DNA from: Pseudomonadota bacterium
GTDB lineage: Bacteria; Pseudomonadota; Alphaproteobacteria; Rhizobiales; Xanthobacteraceae
Assembly: GCA_023404705.1 (NCBI GenBank)
Contig: JAEYAU010000170.1
Coordinates: 9,338-73,337 of the forward strand
DNA length: 64,000 bases
Reading direction: 5' to 3'
Below the pieces are notes generated by a model, which was not told where the DNA came from, searched no databases, and saw nothing but the letters and a program-made list of their open reading frames with translations. Positions within the stretch are counted from its first letter, which is position 1. Each line of letters opens with the position of its first letter. Below, piece by piece: positions 47,094 to 55,744 of the stretch. Made by a program: the position numbers and the translations under genes.

Positions 47094-47792
47094 ATGGCGC
47101 TCGTTTATCCGATCGACAGCAACAAGATCCATCCGACGCGGCCGTTCGCGGACTATCGCAGCACCGTGAAGCGCTCGCCGTCGAAGCCGCTGGTCATCGT
47201 GCCGCATACGCTCTCGGAGCTGACCGGGCCGGTCTACGGCCAGGATACAGTGCGGCCCGGCGACAGCGACCTCACGCAGCAGCACAAGGACGAGCCGATC
47301 GGCGAGCGCATCATCGTGCACGGCAAGGTGCTCGACGAGGACCTGCGGCCGGTGCCCGACGCGCTGGTGGAGCTGTGGCAGGCCAATGCCTGCGGCCGCT
47401 ACATCCACGTGGTGGACCAGCACCCGGCGCCGATCGATCCGAACTTCACGGGCGCGGGGCGCGCCGTGACGGACCGCGAGGGCTACTACAAGTTCATCAC
47501 GGTCAAGCCGGGCGCCTATCCGTGGGGCAATCACCACAATGCGTGGCGGCCCGCGCATATCCACTTCTCGATCTTCGGGCACTCGTTCCTGTCGCGGCTC
47601 GTCACCCAGATGTATTTCCCGGGCGACCCGCTGTTCCCGTTCGACCCGATCTTCAACTCGGTGACCGACGAGAAGGCGCGCATGCGTATGGTCTCGTCCT
47701 TCGACCTCGAGAACACGGTGCCCAACTGGGCGCTCTGCTACCGGTTTGACATCGTCCTGCGCGGACGCGAACAGACGCCGATGGAGCACTGA
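47094..47792 (+). CDS. pcaH: protocatechuate 3,4-dioxygenase beta subunit
   Basis: A 232-residue intradiol dioxygenase subunit holding the non-heme Fe(III). Expected ligands are the two Tyr and two His in the regions NACGRYIHV, WGNHHNAWRPAHIHFSIFG. The N-terminal PcaH-specific helix (YPIDSNKIHPTRPFADYRSTVKRSPSKPL) is present, and PVPDALVELWQANACGRY is typical. It opens the protocatechuate ring between the hydroxyls. The alpha subunit follows after 2 bases. Confidence 0.94.
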   Translation: MALVYPIDSNKIHPTRPFADYRSTVKRSPSKPLVIVPHTLSELTGPVYGQDTVRPGDSDLTQQHKDEPIGERIIVHGKVLDEDLRPVPDALVELWQANACGRYIHVVDQHPAPIDPNFTGAGRAVTDREGYYKFITVKPGAYPWGNHHNAWRPAHIHFSIFGHSFLSRLVTQMYFPGDPLFPFDPIFNSVTDEKARMRMVSSFDLENTVPNWALCYRFDIVLRGREQTPMEH

Positions 47793-47794
47793 TC

Positions 47795-48385
47795 ATGTCT
47801 GGCGTTACTCCCTCGCAAACCGTCGGTCCGTTCTTCGCCTTCGGCCTGACGCCGAACAAGAAATACGAGTGGGTCGATACCTTCTCGAACAACTTGGTCA
47901 CGCCCGATGCGGCCGGCGAGCGGATCCGCATCGAGGGGCGCGTCACCGATGCGGACGGCAAGCCGATCAACGACTGCATGATCGAGATCTGGCAGGCCGA
48001 TGCGCAGGGCCGCTACGCCCATGCGCGCGACACCCGCGCGCTGCCGAACACGAGCTTCAAGGGCTTCGGCCGCGTCGGGACGGACGCGGACGGGATCTAT
48101 ACGTTCGACACCATCAAGCCGGGCGCGGTGCCCGGACCGAACGGGGCCATGCAGGCGCCGCACGTGATGGTGGCGTTCTATTCGCGCGGCCTGCTGACGC
48201 ACCTCTACACGCGCCTCTACTTTGCGGACGAGGCCGCGACCGCCAGCGACCCGATCCTGGCCATGGTGCCGGCGGACCGTCGCGATACGCTGATCGCCAA
48301 GAAGGAGCAGCGGGGCGGGGCCACGGTCTACCGCTTCGATATCAGCTTCCAGCCCGAGAACGAGACGGTCTTCTTCGACGTCTGA
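47795..48385 (+). CDS. pcaG: protocatechuate 3,4-dioxygenase alpha subunit
   Basis: A 196-residue partner of PcaH. It has the same intradiol fold (GVTPSQTVGPFFAFGL, DCMIEIWQADAQGRYAHA) but lacks the full iron-ligand set, as is normal for PcaG, and lends residues to the active site. It is last in the pcaIJFHG set; a hairpin of CAAGGCG and CGCCTTG at 48406-48421 follows its stop by 20 bases. Confidence 0.93.
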   Translation: MSGVTPSQTVGPFFAFGLTPNKKYEWVDTFSNNLVTPDAAGERIRIEGRVTDADGKPINDCMIEIWQADAQGRYAHARDTRALPNTSFKGFGRVGTDADGIYTFDTIKPGAVPGPNGAMQAPHVMVAFYSRGLLTHLYTRLYFADEAATASDPILAMVPADRRDTLIAKKEQRGGATVYRFDISFQPENETVFFDV

Positions 48386-48686
48386 GCGGTCTTTCGGCTC
48401 GGCGCCAAGGCGTGCGCCTTGACGGGGGCCGCGCGCCGTATACAGAACGTATCTAATCAAGAATGCCCGGGTCTGCCCGGGCGATGGATACGTTCAGGAC
48501 AGCTCATGGCGCTTGCAACCGCCGAAGCCGTCATGCGCGAGCATGAGCGGCTCGCTTTCCGCAATATCGAATTCGCGTTGCGCAACGAGCGCGCGCCCGG
48601 CCTGGCGCCGCGCGCGGCGCTGATCCGCGGTCGGGCGGCGGCGCACGCTCTCTGAACACCCCATCGATACGATCCTGGAGGACACC
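48386..48686. other. intergenic region with nested stem-loops before the methyltransferase genes
   Basis: No secure gene. After a CAAGGCG/CGCCTTG hairpin, the segment 48448-48492 folds with outer arms CGTATC and GATACG and an inner perfect stem GCCCGGG-TCTG-CCCGGGC. A short frame from ATG 48506 to 48655 (49 residues, Ala/Arg-rich) follows, but has no convincing support. AGGACAG-type ribosome sequence for the next gene is GGAGG at 48677-48681. The stem-loop could be a leader controlling the first MetE-like gene. Confidence 0.4.
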
Positions 48687-49793
48687 ATGAAACGCACCAG
48701 AGCCCCATTTCGGGCAGACCATGTCGGCAGCATCCTGCGCTCCGGCCCGCTGAAAGACGCTCGCACCAAGCATCAGAACCGTGAGCTCAGCGACGCGCAG
48801 CTCAAGGAGATCGAGGACCGCGAGATCGAGAAGATCATCAAGAAGCAGGAAGAGATCGGCCTGCAGCTCGCGACCGACGGCGAGTATCGCCGCTCGTGGT
48901 GGCACTTCGACTTCCTCAAGAAGCTGAAGGGCGTCGAGAGCTACGTCGCCGAGCACGGCATCCAGTTCAAGGGCGTCGAGACGCGCCCCGAGGGAATTCG
49001 CGTGGTCGGCAAGATCGACTTCGACGGGCACCCGTTCCTCGAGCACTTCCGGTTCGTCAAACAGCACACCAAGGTGACGCCGAAGATGACGATCCCGTCG
49101 CCGACCGTGCTGCACTTCCGTGGCGGCCGGAAGGCGATCGACGCGAAGATCTATCCGGACATGGCCGAGTTCTACTCGGACCTGGGCAAGGCCTATCGCA
49201 AGGCGATCCGCGCCTTCTACGATGCGGGCTGCCGCTACCTGCAGCTCGACGACACGGTCTGGGCCTATCTCTGCTCCAAGGAGCAGCTCGAAGGCGCGCG
49301 CGAGCGCGGCGACGATCCGGACAAGCTGCAGGGCATCTATGCGGACATGATCAACTACGCGATCGCGGACCGGCCGTCCGACATGGTGATCACGACGCAT
49401 GTATGCCGCGGCAATTTCCGCTCCACCTTCATCTCCTCGGGCGGCTACGAGCCGGTCGCCGAGACGCTGCTGCAGCGGGTGAACTACGATGGCTACTTCC
49501 TGGAATACGACACCGACCGCGCCGGCGGCTTCGAACCGCTGCGCTTCCTGCCGAAGGGCAACAAGATCGTCGTGCTCGGCCTGATCACGTCGAAGTCCGG
49601 CACGCTCGAGAAGAAGGACGACGTCAAGCGCCGCATCGACGAGGCGACGAAGTACGCCTCGCTCGACCAGTATTGCATCTCGCCGCAATGCGGCTTCGCC
49701 TCCACGGAGGATGGCAACATTTTGGCCGAGGAGGAGCAGTGGGCGAAGCTGCGCATGTGCGTCGAGCTCGCCGATGAGGTGTGGGGGAAGTAA
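48687..49793 (+). CDS. MetE-core cobalamin-independent methyltransferase family protein (copy 1)
   Basis: A 368-residue protein corresponding to the C-terminal catalytic barrel of MetE (YxjG/YxjH type). Zinc ligands are recognisable: H238 and C240 (THVCRGN), E273 (FLEYD) and C335 (SPQCGF). The N-terminal RADHVGSILR is the family start. With only one barrel, it may take methyl groups from methyl-THF or another donor to a thiol. It is the first of three tandem paralogues. The true donor and acceptor are unknown, and true methionine synthase activity should not be assumed. Confidence 0.83.
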   Translation: MKRTRAPFRADHVGSILRSGPLKDARTKHQNRELSDAQLKEIEDREIEKIIKKQEEIGLQLATDGEYRRSWWHFDFLKKLKGVESYVAEHGIQFKGVETRPEGIRVVGKIDFDGHPFLEHFRFVKQHTKVTPKMTIPSPTVLHFRGGRKAIDAKIYPDMAEFYSDLGKAYRKAIRAFYDAGCRYLQLDDTVWAYLCSKEQLEGARERGDDPDKLQGIYADMINYAIADRPSDMVITTHVCRGNFRSTFISSGGYEPVAETLLQRVNYDGYFLEYDTDRAGGFEPLRFLPKGNKIVVLGLITSKSGTLEKKDDVKRRIDEATKYASLDQYCISPQCGFASTEDGNILAEEEQWAKLRMCVELADEVWGK

Positions 49794-49816
49794 CCTCGGC
49801 GCACGATCCTCGATCC

Positions 49817-49966
49817 CGTCATCCTGAGGTGCGAACATCAGTCGGCGTGAGCCGGCTGATGTGAGCCTCGAAGGATGAACGGCCGAGGTGTTGCAGCGTA
49901 CTCGTTGCGAGTCCCGGGCCGTCGCCCTTCGAGGCCCGCGCTGCGCGCGGGCACCTCAGGGTGACG
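49817..49966. repeat. dispersed palindromic repeat, family C (CGTCATCCTGAGG ... CCTCAGGGTGACG)
   Basis: The ends CGTCATCCTGAGGTGC and GCACCTCAGGGTGACG pair, with inner GCCTCGAAGGATGAACGGC opposite GCCGTCGCCCTTCGAGGC and a terminal hairpin CCCGCGCTGCGCGCGGG. A related copy is at 52250-52380. The two copies bracket methyltransferase copies 2 and 3. Confidence 0.85.
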
Positions 49967-49998
49967 GATCTGAGGTTGAGATTAGGCAAGGCGATATC

Positions 49999-51102
49999 AT
50001 GCAACGTACCAAGCCCCCCTTCCGCGCCGATCATGTCGGCAGTCTGCTGCGTCCCGCTGCGCTGAAGGAGGTGCGGGCGAAGCGGGAGCGGGGAGAGATC
50101 GGCGTCGAGGAGCTGCGCGCGATCGAGGATGCGGAGATCATCCGTGTCATCGAGAAGCAGGAGGCGATCGGCCTGAAGTCGATCACCGACGGCGAGTTTC
50201 GCCGCGCCTTCTGGCAGATCGACTTCCTCGAGAAGCTCGATGGCGTCGAGTCCTATCTGGGCGAGCGCAAGATCAAGTTCCAGGGGCCGCAGCCGCGCCC
50301 GGTGCTGCTGCGCGTGAAGGACAAGCTCGGCGCCTTCCACGGCCATCCGATGATCGACCACTATCGCTTCGTCGCCGCGCACACGCGCGCGACCGCGAAG
50401 ATGACGATCCCGTCGCCCTCGGCGCTGCATTTCCGCTACGGGCGCGCGGCCGTGCCGGAAACGATCTATCCGGACATGGCCGAGTTCTATCGCGATCTCG
50501 GCAGCGCCTATGCGAAAGCCGTGCGCGGCTTCTCGGATGCGGGCTGCCGCTATCTGCAGCTCGACGAGGTGAACCTCGCTTATCTCTGCGATCCCGCGCT
50601 GCGCGACCAGGTGCGCGAGCGCGGTGACGATCCCGCGACGCTGCCGTCCGTCTATGCGGGCATGATCAACGCCGCGATCGCCGACATCCCGGCGGACATG
50701 ACGATCACCATGCATCTCTGCCGCGGCAATTTCCGCTCCACCTTCGTGGCGAGCGGAGGTTATGAACCCGTGGCCGAGATCCTGTTCAACGGCATCAACG
50801 TGCACGGCTACTTCATGGAGTACGACAGCGAGCGCGCCGGCGGCTTCGAGCCCTTGCGCTTCGTGCCGAAGGGCAAGACCGTGGTGCTCGGCCTCGTCAC
50901 CTCCAAGACCGGCACGCTGGAGAGCCGCGACGCCATCCTCCGGCGCATTGACGAAGCCACGAAGTACATCGACATTGACCAGCTCTGCCTCTCGCCGCAA
51001 TGCGGCTTCGCCTCCACCGAGGAAGGCAACGAGCTGGCGCAAGACGAGCAATGGGCGAAGCTCGCGATGATCGTCGAGCTCGCGAATGAGATATGGGGAT
51101 GA
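49999..51102 (+). CDS. MetE-core cobalamin-independent methyltransferase family protein (copy 2)
   Basis: A 367-residue paralogue with the same zinc-site layout (MHLCRGN, FMEYD, SPQCGF) and RADHVGSLLR start. ATG 49999 gives the family length; upstream in-frame codons come from the repeat and should be ignored. It diverges from copy 1 in the substrate loop region (KFQGPQPRPVLLRVKDKLG). The stop overlaps the start of copy 3 (ATGA at 51099-51102), so the two are translationally coupled. Confidence 0.83.
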   Translation: MQRTKPPFRADHVGSLLRPAALKEVRAKRERGEIGVEELRAIEDAEIIRVIEKQEAIGLKSITDGEFRRAFWQIDFLEKLDGVESYLGERKIKFQGPQPRPVLLRVKDKLGAFHGHPMIDHYRFVAAHTRATAKMTIPSPSALHFRYGRAAVPETIYPDMAEFYRDLGSAYAKAVRGFSDAGCRYLQLDEVNLAYLCDPALRDQVRERGDDPATLPSVYAGMINAAIADIPADMTITMHLCRGNFRSTFVASGGYEPVAEILFNGINVHGYFMEYDSERAGGFEPLRFVPKGKTVVLGLVTSKTGTLESRDAILRRIDEATKYIDIDQLCLSPQCGFASTEEGNELAQDEQWAKLAMIVELANEIWG

Positions 51103-52229
51103 AGATGTCCGTGATGGAAGCCACCAAGGCTCGCACCAAGCCGCCGTTCCGCGCCGACCATGTCGGCAGCCTCTTGCGCACCGCGGCGCTGAAGGACGCG
51201 CGCGCGAAGCATGCGAAGGGCGAGATCTCGGCGGCCGATCTCAAGGCCGTCGAGGACCAGGAGATCACGCGCATCATCCGCAAGCAGGAGGAGGTGGGCC
51301 TGCGGCTGGTCACCGACGGCGAGTTCCGCCGCTCCTGGTGGCAGTTCGACTTCATGAAGGAGCTCGACGGGCTCGAGCTCTACGACACCGGCAAGGGCAT
51401 CCAGTTTCACGGCGTCACGACCCGCGCCGAGGACATCCGCGTGTCCGGCAAGATCGGCTATTCGGGCCATCCGATGCTCGATCACTACCGGTTCGTCGCG
51501 CAGACCACGCGCGTGACGCCGAAGATGACGATCCCGAGCCCGACCGTGGTGCATTTCCGCGTCGGCCAGAAGCCGGTCACCGAGGGTCACTACAAGACCA
51601 TGGACGCGTTCTTCGCGGATCTCGGCGCGGCGTATAGCAAAACCGTGCAGGCCTTCGCGGCCGCCGGCTGCCGCTACCTGCAGCTCGACGACACCTCGTT
51701 CGCGCATCTCTGCGACAAGGACCGCCGGCAGATGCTGAAGGACCGCGGCGAGGATCCGGACCAGCTGATGCATACCTATGCGAAGCTGATCAATGCCGCG
51801 ATCGCGGGCGTGCCGTCCGACATGGTGATCGGCATGCACATCTGCCGCGGCAATTTCCGTTCGACCTTCATCTCCTCGGGCGGCTACGAGCCGGTCGCCG
51901 ACGTGCTGTTCAATTCCACCAACGTCAACGCCTACTTCCTGGAGTACGACACCGACCGCGCCGGCGGCTTCGAGCCGCTGCGCTTCGTGCCGAAGGGCAA
52001 GCACGTGGTGCTCGGGCTGATCACGTCAAAATTCGGCACGCTCGAAGCCAAGGACGACATCAAGCGCCGCATCGATGAGGCGACGAAGCATGTCGGCCTT
52101 GACCAGCTCTGCCTCTCGCCGCAATGCGGTTTCGCCTCCACCGAGGAAGGCAACGTGCTGGCCGAGGACGAGCAATGGGCGAAGCTCGCGCACATCGTGC
52201 AGATCGCGGACGAGGTGTGGGGGCGGTGA
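51099..52229 (+). CDS. MetE-core cobalamin-independent methyltransferase family protein (copy 3)
   Basis: A 376-residue paralogue with MHICRGN, FLEYD and SPQCGF zinc motifs. ATG 51099 overlaps the stop of copy 2; ATG 51093 and 51105 are also in frame. Blocks such as VTDGEFRRSWWQFDFMKEL are shared with copy 1. Three adjacent copies imply functional separation, for example different methyl donors or a hetero-oligomer. The pcaHG genes upstream raise the possibility of methyl transfer linked to aromatic acid catabolism, as an inference. Confidence 0.83.
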   Translation: MKMSVMEATKARTKPPFRADHVGSLLRTAALKDARAKHAKGEISAADLKAVEDQEITRIIRKQEEVGLRLVTDGEFRRSWWQFDFMKELDGLELYDTGKGIQFHGVTTRAEDIRVSGKIGYSGHPMLDHYRFVAQTTRVTPKMTIPSPTVVHFRVGQKPVTEGHYKTMDAFFADLGAAYSKTVQAFAAAGCRYLQLDDTSFAHLCDKDRRQMLKDRGEDPDQLMHTYAKLINAAIAGVPSDMVIGMHICRGNFRSTFISSGGYEPVADVLFNSTNVNAYFLEYDTDRAGGFEPLRFVPKGKHVVLGLITSKFGTLEAKDDIKRRIDEATKHVGLDQLCLSPQCGFASTEEGNVLAEDEQWAKLAHIVQIADEVWGR

Positions 52230-52249
52230 CGCAGGCGCCTCACTCGATC

Positions 52250-52380
52250 CGTCACCCTGAGGGGCTCGCCACGAAGTGGCGAGCCTCGAAGGGCGACAGC
52301 CGCTGAGCTTCCGCGAGCATGCTGCGGCGCCCGGGCCGTTCATCCTTCGAGGCTCGCTCCGCTCGCGCCTCAGGATGACG
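52250..52380. repeat. dispersed palindromic repeat, family C, copy 2
   Basis: CGTCACCCTGAGG at the left pairs with CCTCAGGATGACG at the right; inner arms GCTCGCCAC-GAA-GTGGCGAGC form a strong hairpin, and CCTCGAAGG faces CCTTCGAGG. It lies between methyltransferase copy 3 and the hydratase gene. Confidence 0.85.
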
Positions 52381-52465
52381 GAATTGGGTGGTTGACCCCG
52401 CTGCGGCGAGGCCATCTTATGCGCGCCGGAGAAGCGGAAGAACGTTTGCGCACCAGGGACACGGC

Positions 52466-53326
52466 ATGGCGATCGTCTACGACAAGTTGATGGCGTTGGG
52501 TTTTCCGGACGCCGAGGTCTCCTACGAGCCGCGCGACGTGATGCTCTACGCGCTCGGGGTCGGGCTCGGTCAGGACCCGCTGAACGAGGACGAGCTCGCC
52601 TTCGTCTACGAGAAGAACCTGAAGGTGCTTCCGACCTTCGCATCGATGGTGGGCTATCCGGGCTTCTGGCTGCGCGACATGGACACCGGCGTCGACTGGG
52701 TGAAGGTGCTCAACGGCGAGTACGAGGTGCGGCTCGACGGAGCCCTTCCGACGGCCGCGACGGTCGTGAGCCACATGAAGATCATCGACGTGGTCGACAA
52801 GGGTGCCGACAAGGGCGCGGTCATCTACACGGAGCGCACGACGCGCAACAAGATGACGGGCGCCGTGCTCGCGACCACGCGGCAGAGCGTGTTCTGCCGC
52901 GGCGACGGCGGCTTCGGCGGCCCGTCGCGCTTCTCTCCGCTCGTGCATGCGATCCCGGATCGCGCGCCGGATCGCGTGCAAGACTTTGCCACACGGCCCG
53001 AGAGCGCGCTGATCTATCGCCTGAGCGGCGACTACAATCCGCTGCATTCAGAGCCCGCGATCGCCAAGGCTGCCGGCTATCCGCGGCCGATCCTGCACGG
53101 GCTTGCGACCTTCGGCGTGTCGGGACATGCGGTGCTCAAGACCTATTGCGGCTATGATCCGGCGCGCATGGCGTCGATCGCGGGGCGCTTCTCGGCGCCC
53201 GTATTCCCGGGCGAGACCATCCGCACCGAGATGTGGCGCGACGGAAATGTCGTGAGCTTCCGCGCCCGCGTCGCGGAGCGCGACGTCGTCGCGATCAACA
53301 ATGGCCGCGTCGAGATCAGGGAGTAG
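52466..53326 (+). CDS. MaoC-family (R)-enoyl-CoA hydratase, double hot-dog
   Basis: A 286-residue protein with two hot-dog halves. The C-terminal half carries the hydratase-2 motif YRLSGDYNPLHSEPAIAKAAGYPRPILHGL with the catalytic Asp and His. The N-terminal half lacks that motif and probably forms the substrate tunnel, as in eukaryotic-type hydratase 2. It is followed by acyl-CoA dehydrogenase and CoA-transferase genes, so the three likely oxidise an acyl-CoA. The substrate is unknown. Confidence 0.85.
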   Translation: MAIVYDKLMALGFPDAEVSYEPRDVMLYALGVGLGQDPLNEDELAFVYEKNLKVLPTFASMVGYPGFWLRDMDTGVDWVKVLNGEYEVRLDGALPTAATVVSHMKIIDVVDKGADKGAVIYTERTTRNKMTGAVLATTRQSVFCRGDGGFGGPSRFSPLVHAIPDRAPDRVQDFATRPESALIYRLSGDYNPLHSEPAIAKAAGYPRPILHGLATFGVSGHAVLKTYCGYDPARMASIAGRFSAPVFPGETIRTEMWRDGNVVSFRARVAERDVVAINNGRVEIRE

Positions 53327-53329
53327 GTG

Positions 53330-54496
53330 ATGGACGCCGCCGCGGCGCATGACGATCTTGCCAGCATCCGTGAATCGGTGCGCGCGCTGTGCGCCCGCTA
53401 TCCGGGTGAGTATTGGCGGAAGCTCGACCGCGAGCGCGCCTATCCGAGCGAGTTCGTGCAGGCGCTCACCGATGCGGGCTTTCTCGCGGCGCTGATCCCG
53501 GAGGATTATGGCGGCAGCGGGCTTGGCCTCTCGGCCGCGGCCGCGATCCTGGAGGAGGTCCATGCCAGCGGCTGCAACGGCGCGGCGTGTCACGCCCAGA
53601 TGTACATCATGGGCACGATCCTGCGGCACGGCAGCGCCGAGCAGAAGGCGCGCTTCCTGCCAGGCATCGCGAGCGGTGAGCTGCGCCTGCAGGCCTTCGG
53701 CGTGACCGAGCCGACCTCGGGCACCGACACGCTGAGTCTGCGCACCGTCGCGGTGCGCGAGGGCGACCACTATGTGGTCAATGGCCAGAAGATCTGGACC
53801 TCGCGCGCGGAATATTCCGATCTCATGCTGCTGCTCGCCCGCACCACGCCGCGCGAGCAGGCGAAGAAGCGCACCGACGGGCTCTCGGTATTCCTGGTCG
53901 ACATGCGGCTCGCCAAGGGCGATGGCATCAAGATCAATCCGATCCGCACCATGATGAACCATGCCACCACCGAGGTGTTCTTCGACGACCTCCGCGTGCC
54001 GGCGGACAATCTGGTCGGCGAGGAAGGCAAGGGCTTCCGCTACATCCTCTCGGGCATGAATGCCGAGCGCATCCTGATCGCGGCGGAATGCATCGGCGAC
54101 GCCAAGTGGTTCATCGCGCGCGCGAGCGCCTATGCGAAGGAGCGCGCGATCTTCGGCCGGCCGATCGGGCAGAACCAGGGCGTCCAGTTCCCGATCGCGC
54201 GCGCCTATGCGCAGATGCGCGCCGCCGAGTTGATGGTGCGCGAGGCCGCGCGCCGCTACGAGGCGGGCGAGGACTGCGGCGCCGAGGCCAACATGGCGAA
54301 GCTGCTCGCCGCCGATGCGTCCTGGGCTGCGGCCGACATGTGCGTGCAGACCCATGGCGGCTTCGGCTTTGCCGAGGAGTTCGACATCGAGCGTAAGTTC
54401 CGCGAGACGCGGCTCTATCAGGTGGCGCCGATCTCGACCAACCTGATCCTCTCTTACTTGTCCGAGCACGTGCTCGGCCTGCCGCGCTCCTATTGA
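53330..54496 (+). CDS. acyl-CoA dehydrogenase
   Basis: A 388-residue FAD enzyme of the standard family. Flavin and substrate motifs include LQAFGVTEPTSGTDTLSLRT, KIWTSRAEYSD, the mid-domain GEEGKGFRYILSGMNAERILIAAE and late THGGFGFAEEFDIERKFRETRLYQVAPISTNLI. The residue usually acting as base lies in this last region. It begins 3 bases after the hydratase stop (ATG 53330; a GTG at 53327 is in frame) and probably desaturates the same CoA thioester. Confidence 0.9.
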   Translation: MDAAAAHDDLASIRESVRALCARYPGEYWRKLDRERAYPSEFVQALTDAGFLAALIPEDYGGSGLGLSAAAAILEEVHASGCNGAACHAQMYIMGTILRHGSAEQKARFLPGIASGELRLQAFGVTEPTSGTDTLSLRTVAVREGDHYVVNGQKIWTSRAEYSDLMLLLARTTPREQAKKRTDGLSVFLVDMRLAKGDGIKINPIRTMMNHATTEVFFDDLRVPADNLVGEEGKGFRYILSGMNAERILIAAECIGDAKWFIARASAYAKERAIFGRPIGQNQGVQFPIARAYAQMRAAELMVREAARRYEAGEDCGAEANMAKLLAADASWAAADMCVQTHGGFGFAEEFDIERKFRETRLYQVAPISTNLILSYLSEHVLGLPRSY

Positions 54497-54503
54497 GGCG
54501 CGC

Positions 54504-55628
54504 ATGAGCGGTCCGCTTTCGGGACTTCTGGTCGTCTCGCTCGAGCAGGCCGTCGCGGCGCCGACCTGCACGTGCCGGCTCGCCGATGCGGGCGCGCGCG
54601 TGATCAAGATCGAGCGGCCCGAAGGGGATTTCGCGCGCGGCTATGACAATCTCGCCAAGGGCGAGAGCGCCTATTTCGTCTGGCTCAACCGCGGCAAGGA
54701 GTCGATCATCCTCGATCTCACGCGCGCCGAGGACAAGGCGCTGCTCGAGGCGATGCTCGGACAAGCCGATGTGTTCGTGCAGAACCTCAAGCCCGGCACC
54801 ATCGGCAAGCTCGGCTTCCCGATCGCGCGACTGCGCCAGGAGTATCCGCGGCTGATCGTCTGCTCGATCTCGGGCTATGGCGAGAGCGGGCCTTACGCCG
54901 GCCGCAAGGCTTATGACCTGCTGGTGCAGGCCGAGTCCGGCCTCGCCTCGATCACGGGTGGGCCCGAGGCGCCGGCGCGCGTCGGTGTCTCGGTGGTCGA
55001 CGTGGCGACCGGCATGAACGCCTATGGCGCGGTGCTGGAAGCGCTGATCGCGCGCGGACGCACGGGCGAGGGCGCCGAGATCAACGTCTCGCTGTTCGAC
55101 GCCATGGCGGACTGGATGACGGTGCCGCTCCTGCAGACCGAAGGCGGCAAGCCGCCCCAGCGCGTCGGCCTCGCGCATCCGTCAATCTCGCCTTACGGTG
55201 TGTTCAAGTCGCAGGACGGTGTGGACATCCTGATCTCGATCCAGAACGACCGCGAGTGGCGCATCCTCGCGAAGGATGTGCTGGGCGATGCCGCGCTCGC
55301 CGCCGATCCGGAGTTCGCCACGAACGTGAAACGCGTCGCGCGCCGCAGCGAGACGGACGGCAAGGTCGCCGCCATCTTTGCCGCGCATACAGCCGCGGAG
55401 CTCGTCGACAAGCTCACGGCCGCCGACATCGCGTTCGGCCTGGTCAACGACGCTGCCGGCCTCGCCCGCCACCCGCACCTGCGCCGCATCACGGTGATGA
55501 CGCCGAGCGGCCCCGTCTCCACGCCGGCGCCCGCCGCGATCCTTGCGGGCGAGGAGCGCCGCTACGGCGCGATACCGGCGCTCGGCGAGCACACCGAGAA
55601 GGTGCGCGCGGAGTTCGCGGGGTCGTAG
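54504..55628 (+). CDS. CaiB/BaiF-family CoA-transferase
   Basis: A 374-residue class III CoA-transferase. The N-terminal CoA site reads LSGLLVVSLEQAVAAPTCTCRLADAGARVIKIERP, and the catalytic Asp is D166 in VVDVATG. It follows the acyl-CoA dehydrogenase by 7 bases, so it likely supplies the CoA thioester for the hydratase and dehydrogenase. Its stop TAG (55626-55628) lies within the left arm of cruciform repeat A3. The acid substrate cannot be named. Confidence 0.87.
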   Translation: MSGPLSGLLVVSLEQAVAAPTCTCRLADAGARVIKIERPEGDFARGYDNLAKGESAYFVWLNRGKESIILDLTRAEDKALLEAMLGQADVFVQNLKPGTIGKLGFPIARLRQEYPRLIVCSISGYGESGPYAGRKAYDLLVQAESGLASITGGPEAPARVGVSVVDVATGMNAYGAVLEALIARGRTGEGAEINVSLFDAMADWMTVPLLQTEGGKPPQRVGLAHPSISPYGVFKSQDGVDILISIQNDREWRILAKDVLGDAALAADPEFATNVKRVARRSETDGKVAAIFAAHTAAELVDKLTAADIAFGLVNDAAGLARHPHLRRITVMTPSGPVSTPAPAAILAGEERRYGAIPALGEHTEKVRAEFAGS

Positions 55629-55744
55629 GGTGCGCTAAGCGCGCGGCGAAGCGCCAGTTGTGCGCGGCGCGTTGATCGCGCGTGCGCACGCGGACCAAAC
55701 GGCGCACAAGATCGCAACGCTCGGGCCGCTTAGCGCACCCTACG
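55624..55744. repeat. cruciform repeat family A, copy 3
   Basis: A shorter copy (121 bases) bounded by the perfect 18-base inverted repeat CGTAGGGTGCGCTAAGCG. Compared with copies 1 and 2, the inner arm bases differ but change on both sides together. The left TAG ends the CoA-transferase gene and the right CTA ends the macro-domain gene. Confidence 0.85.

Noticed and set aside
48506..48655. Possible 49-residue small protein before the first MetE-like gene
   Set aside because: No ribosome site, Ala/Arg-rich low complexity and no recognised relatives; kept only as a note in the intergenic entry.
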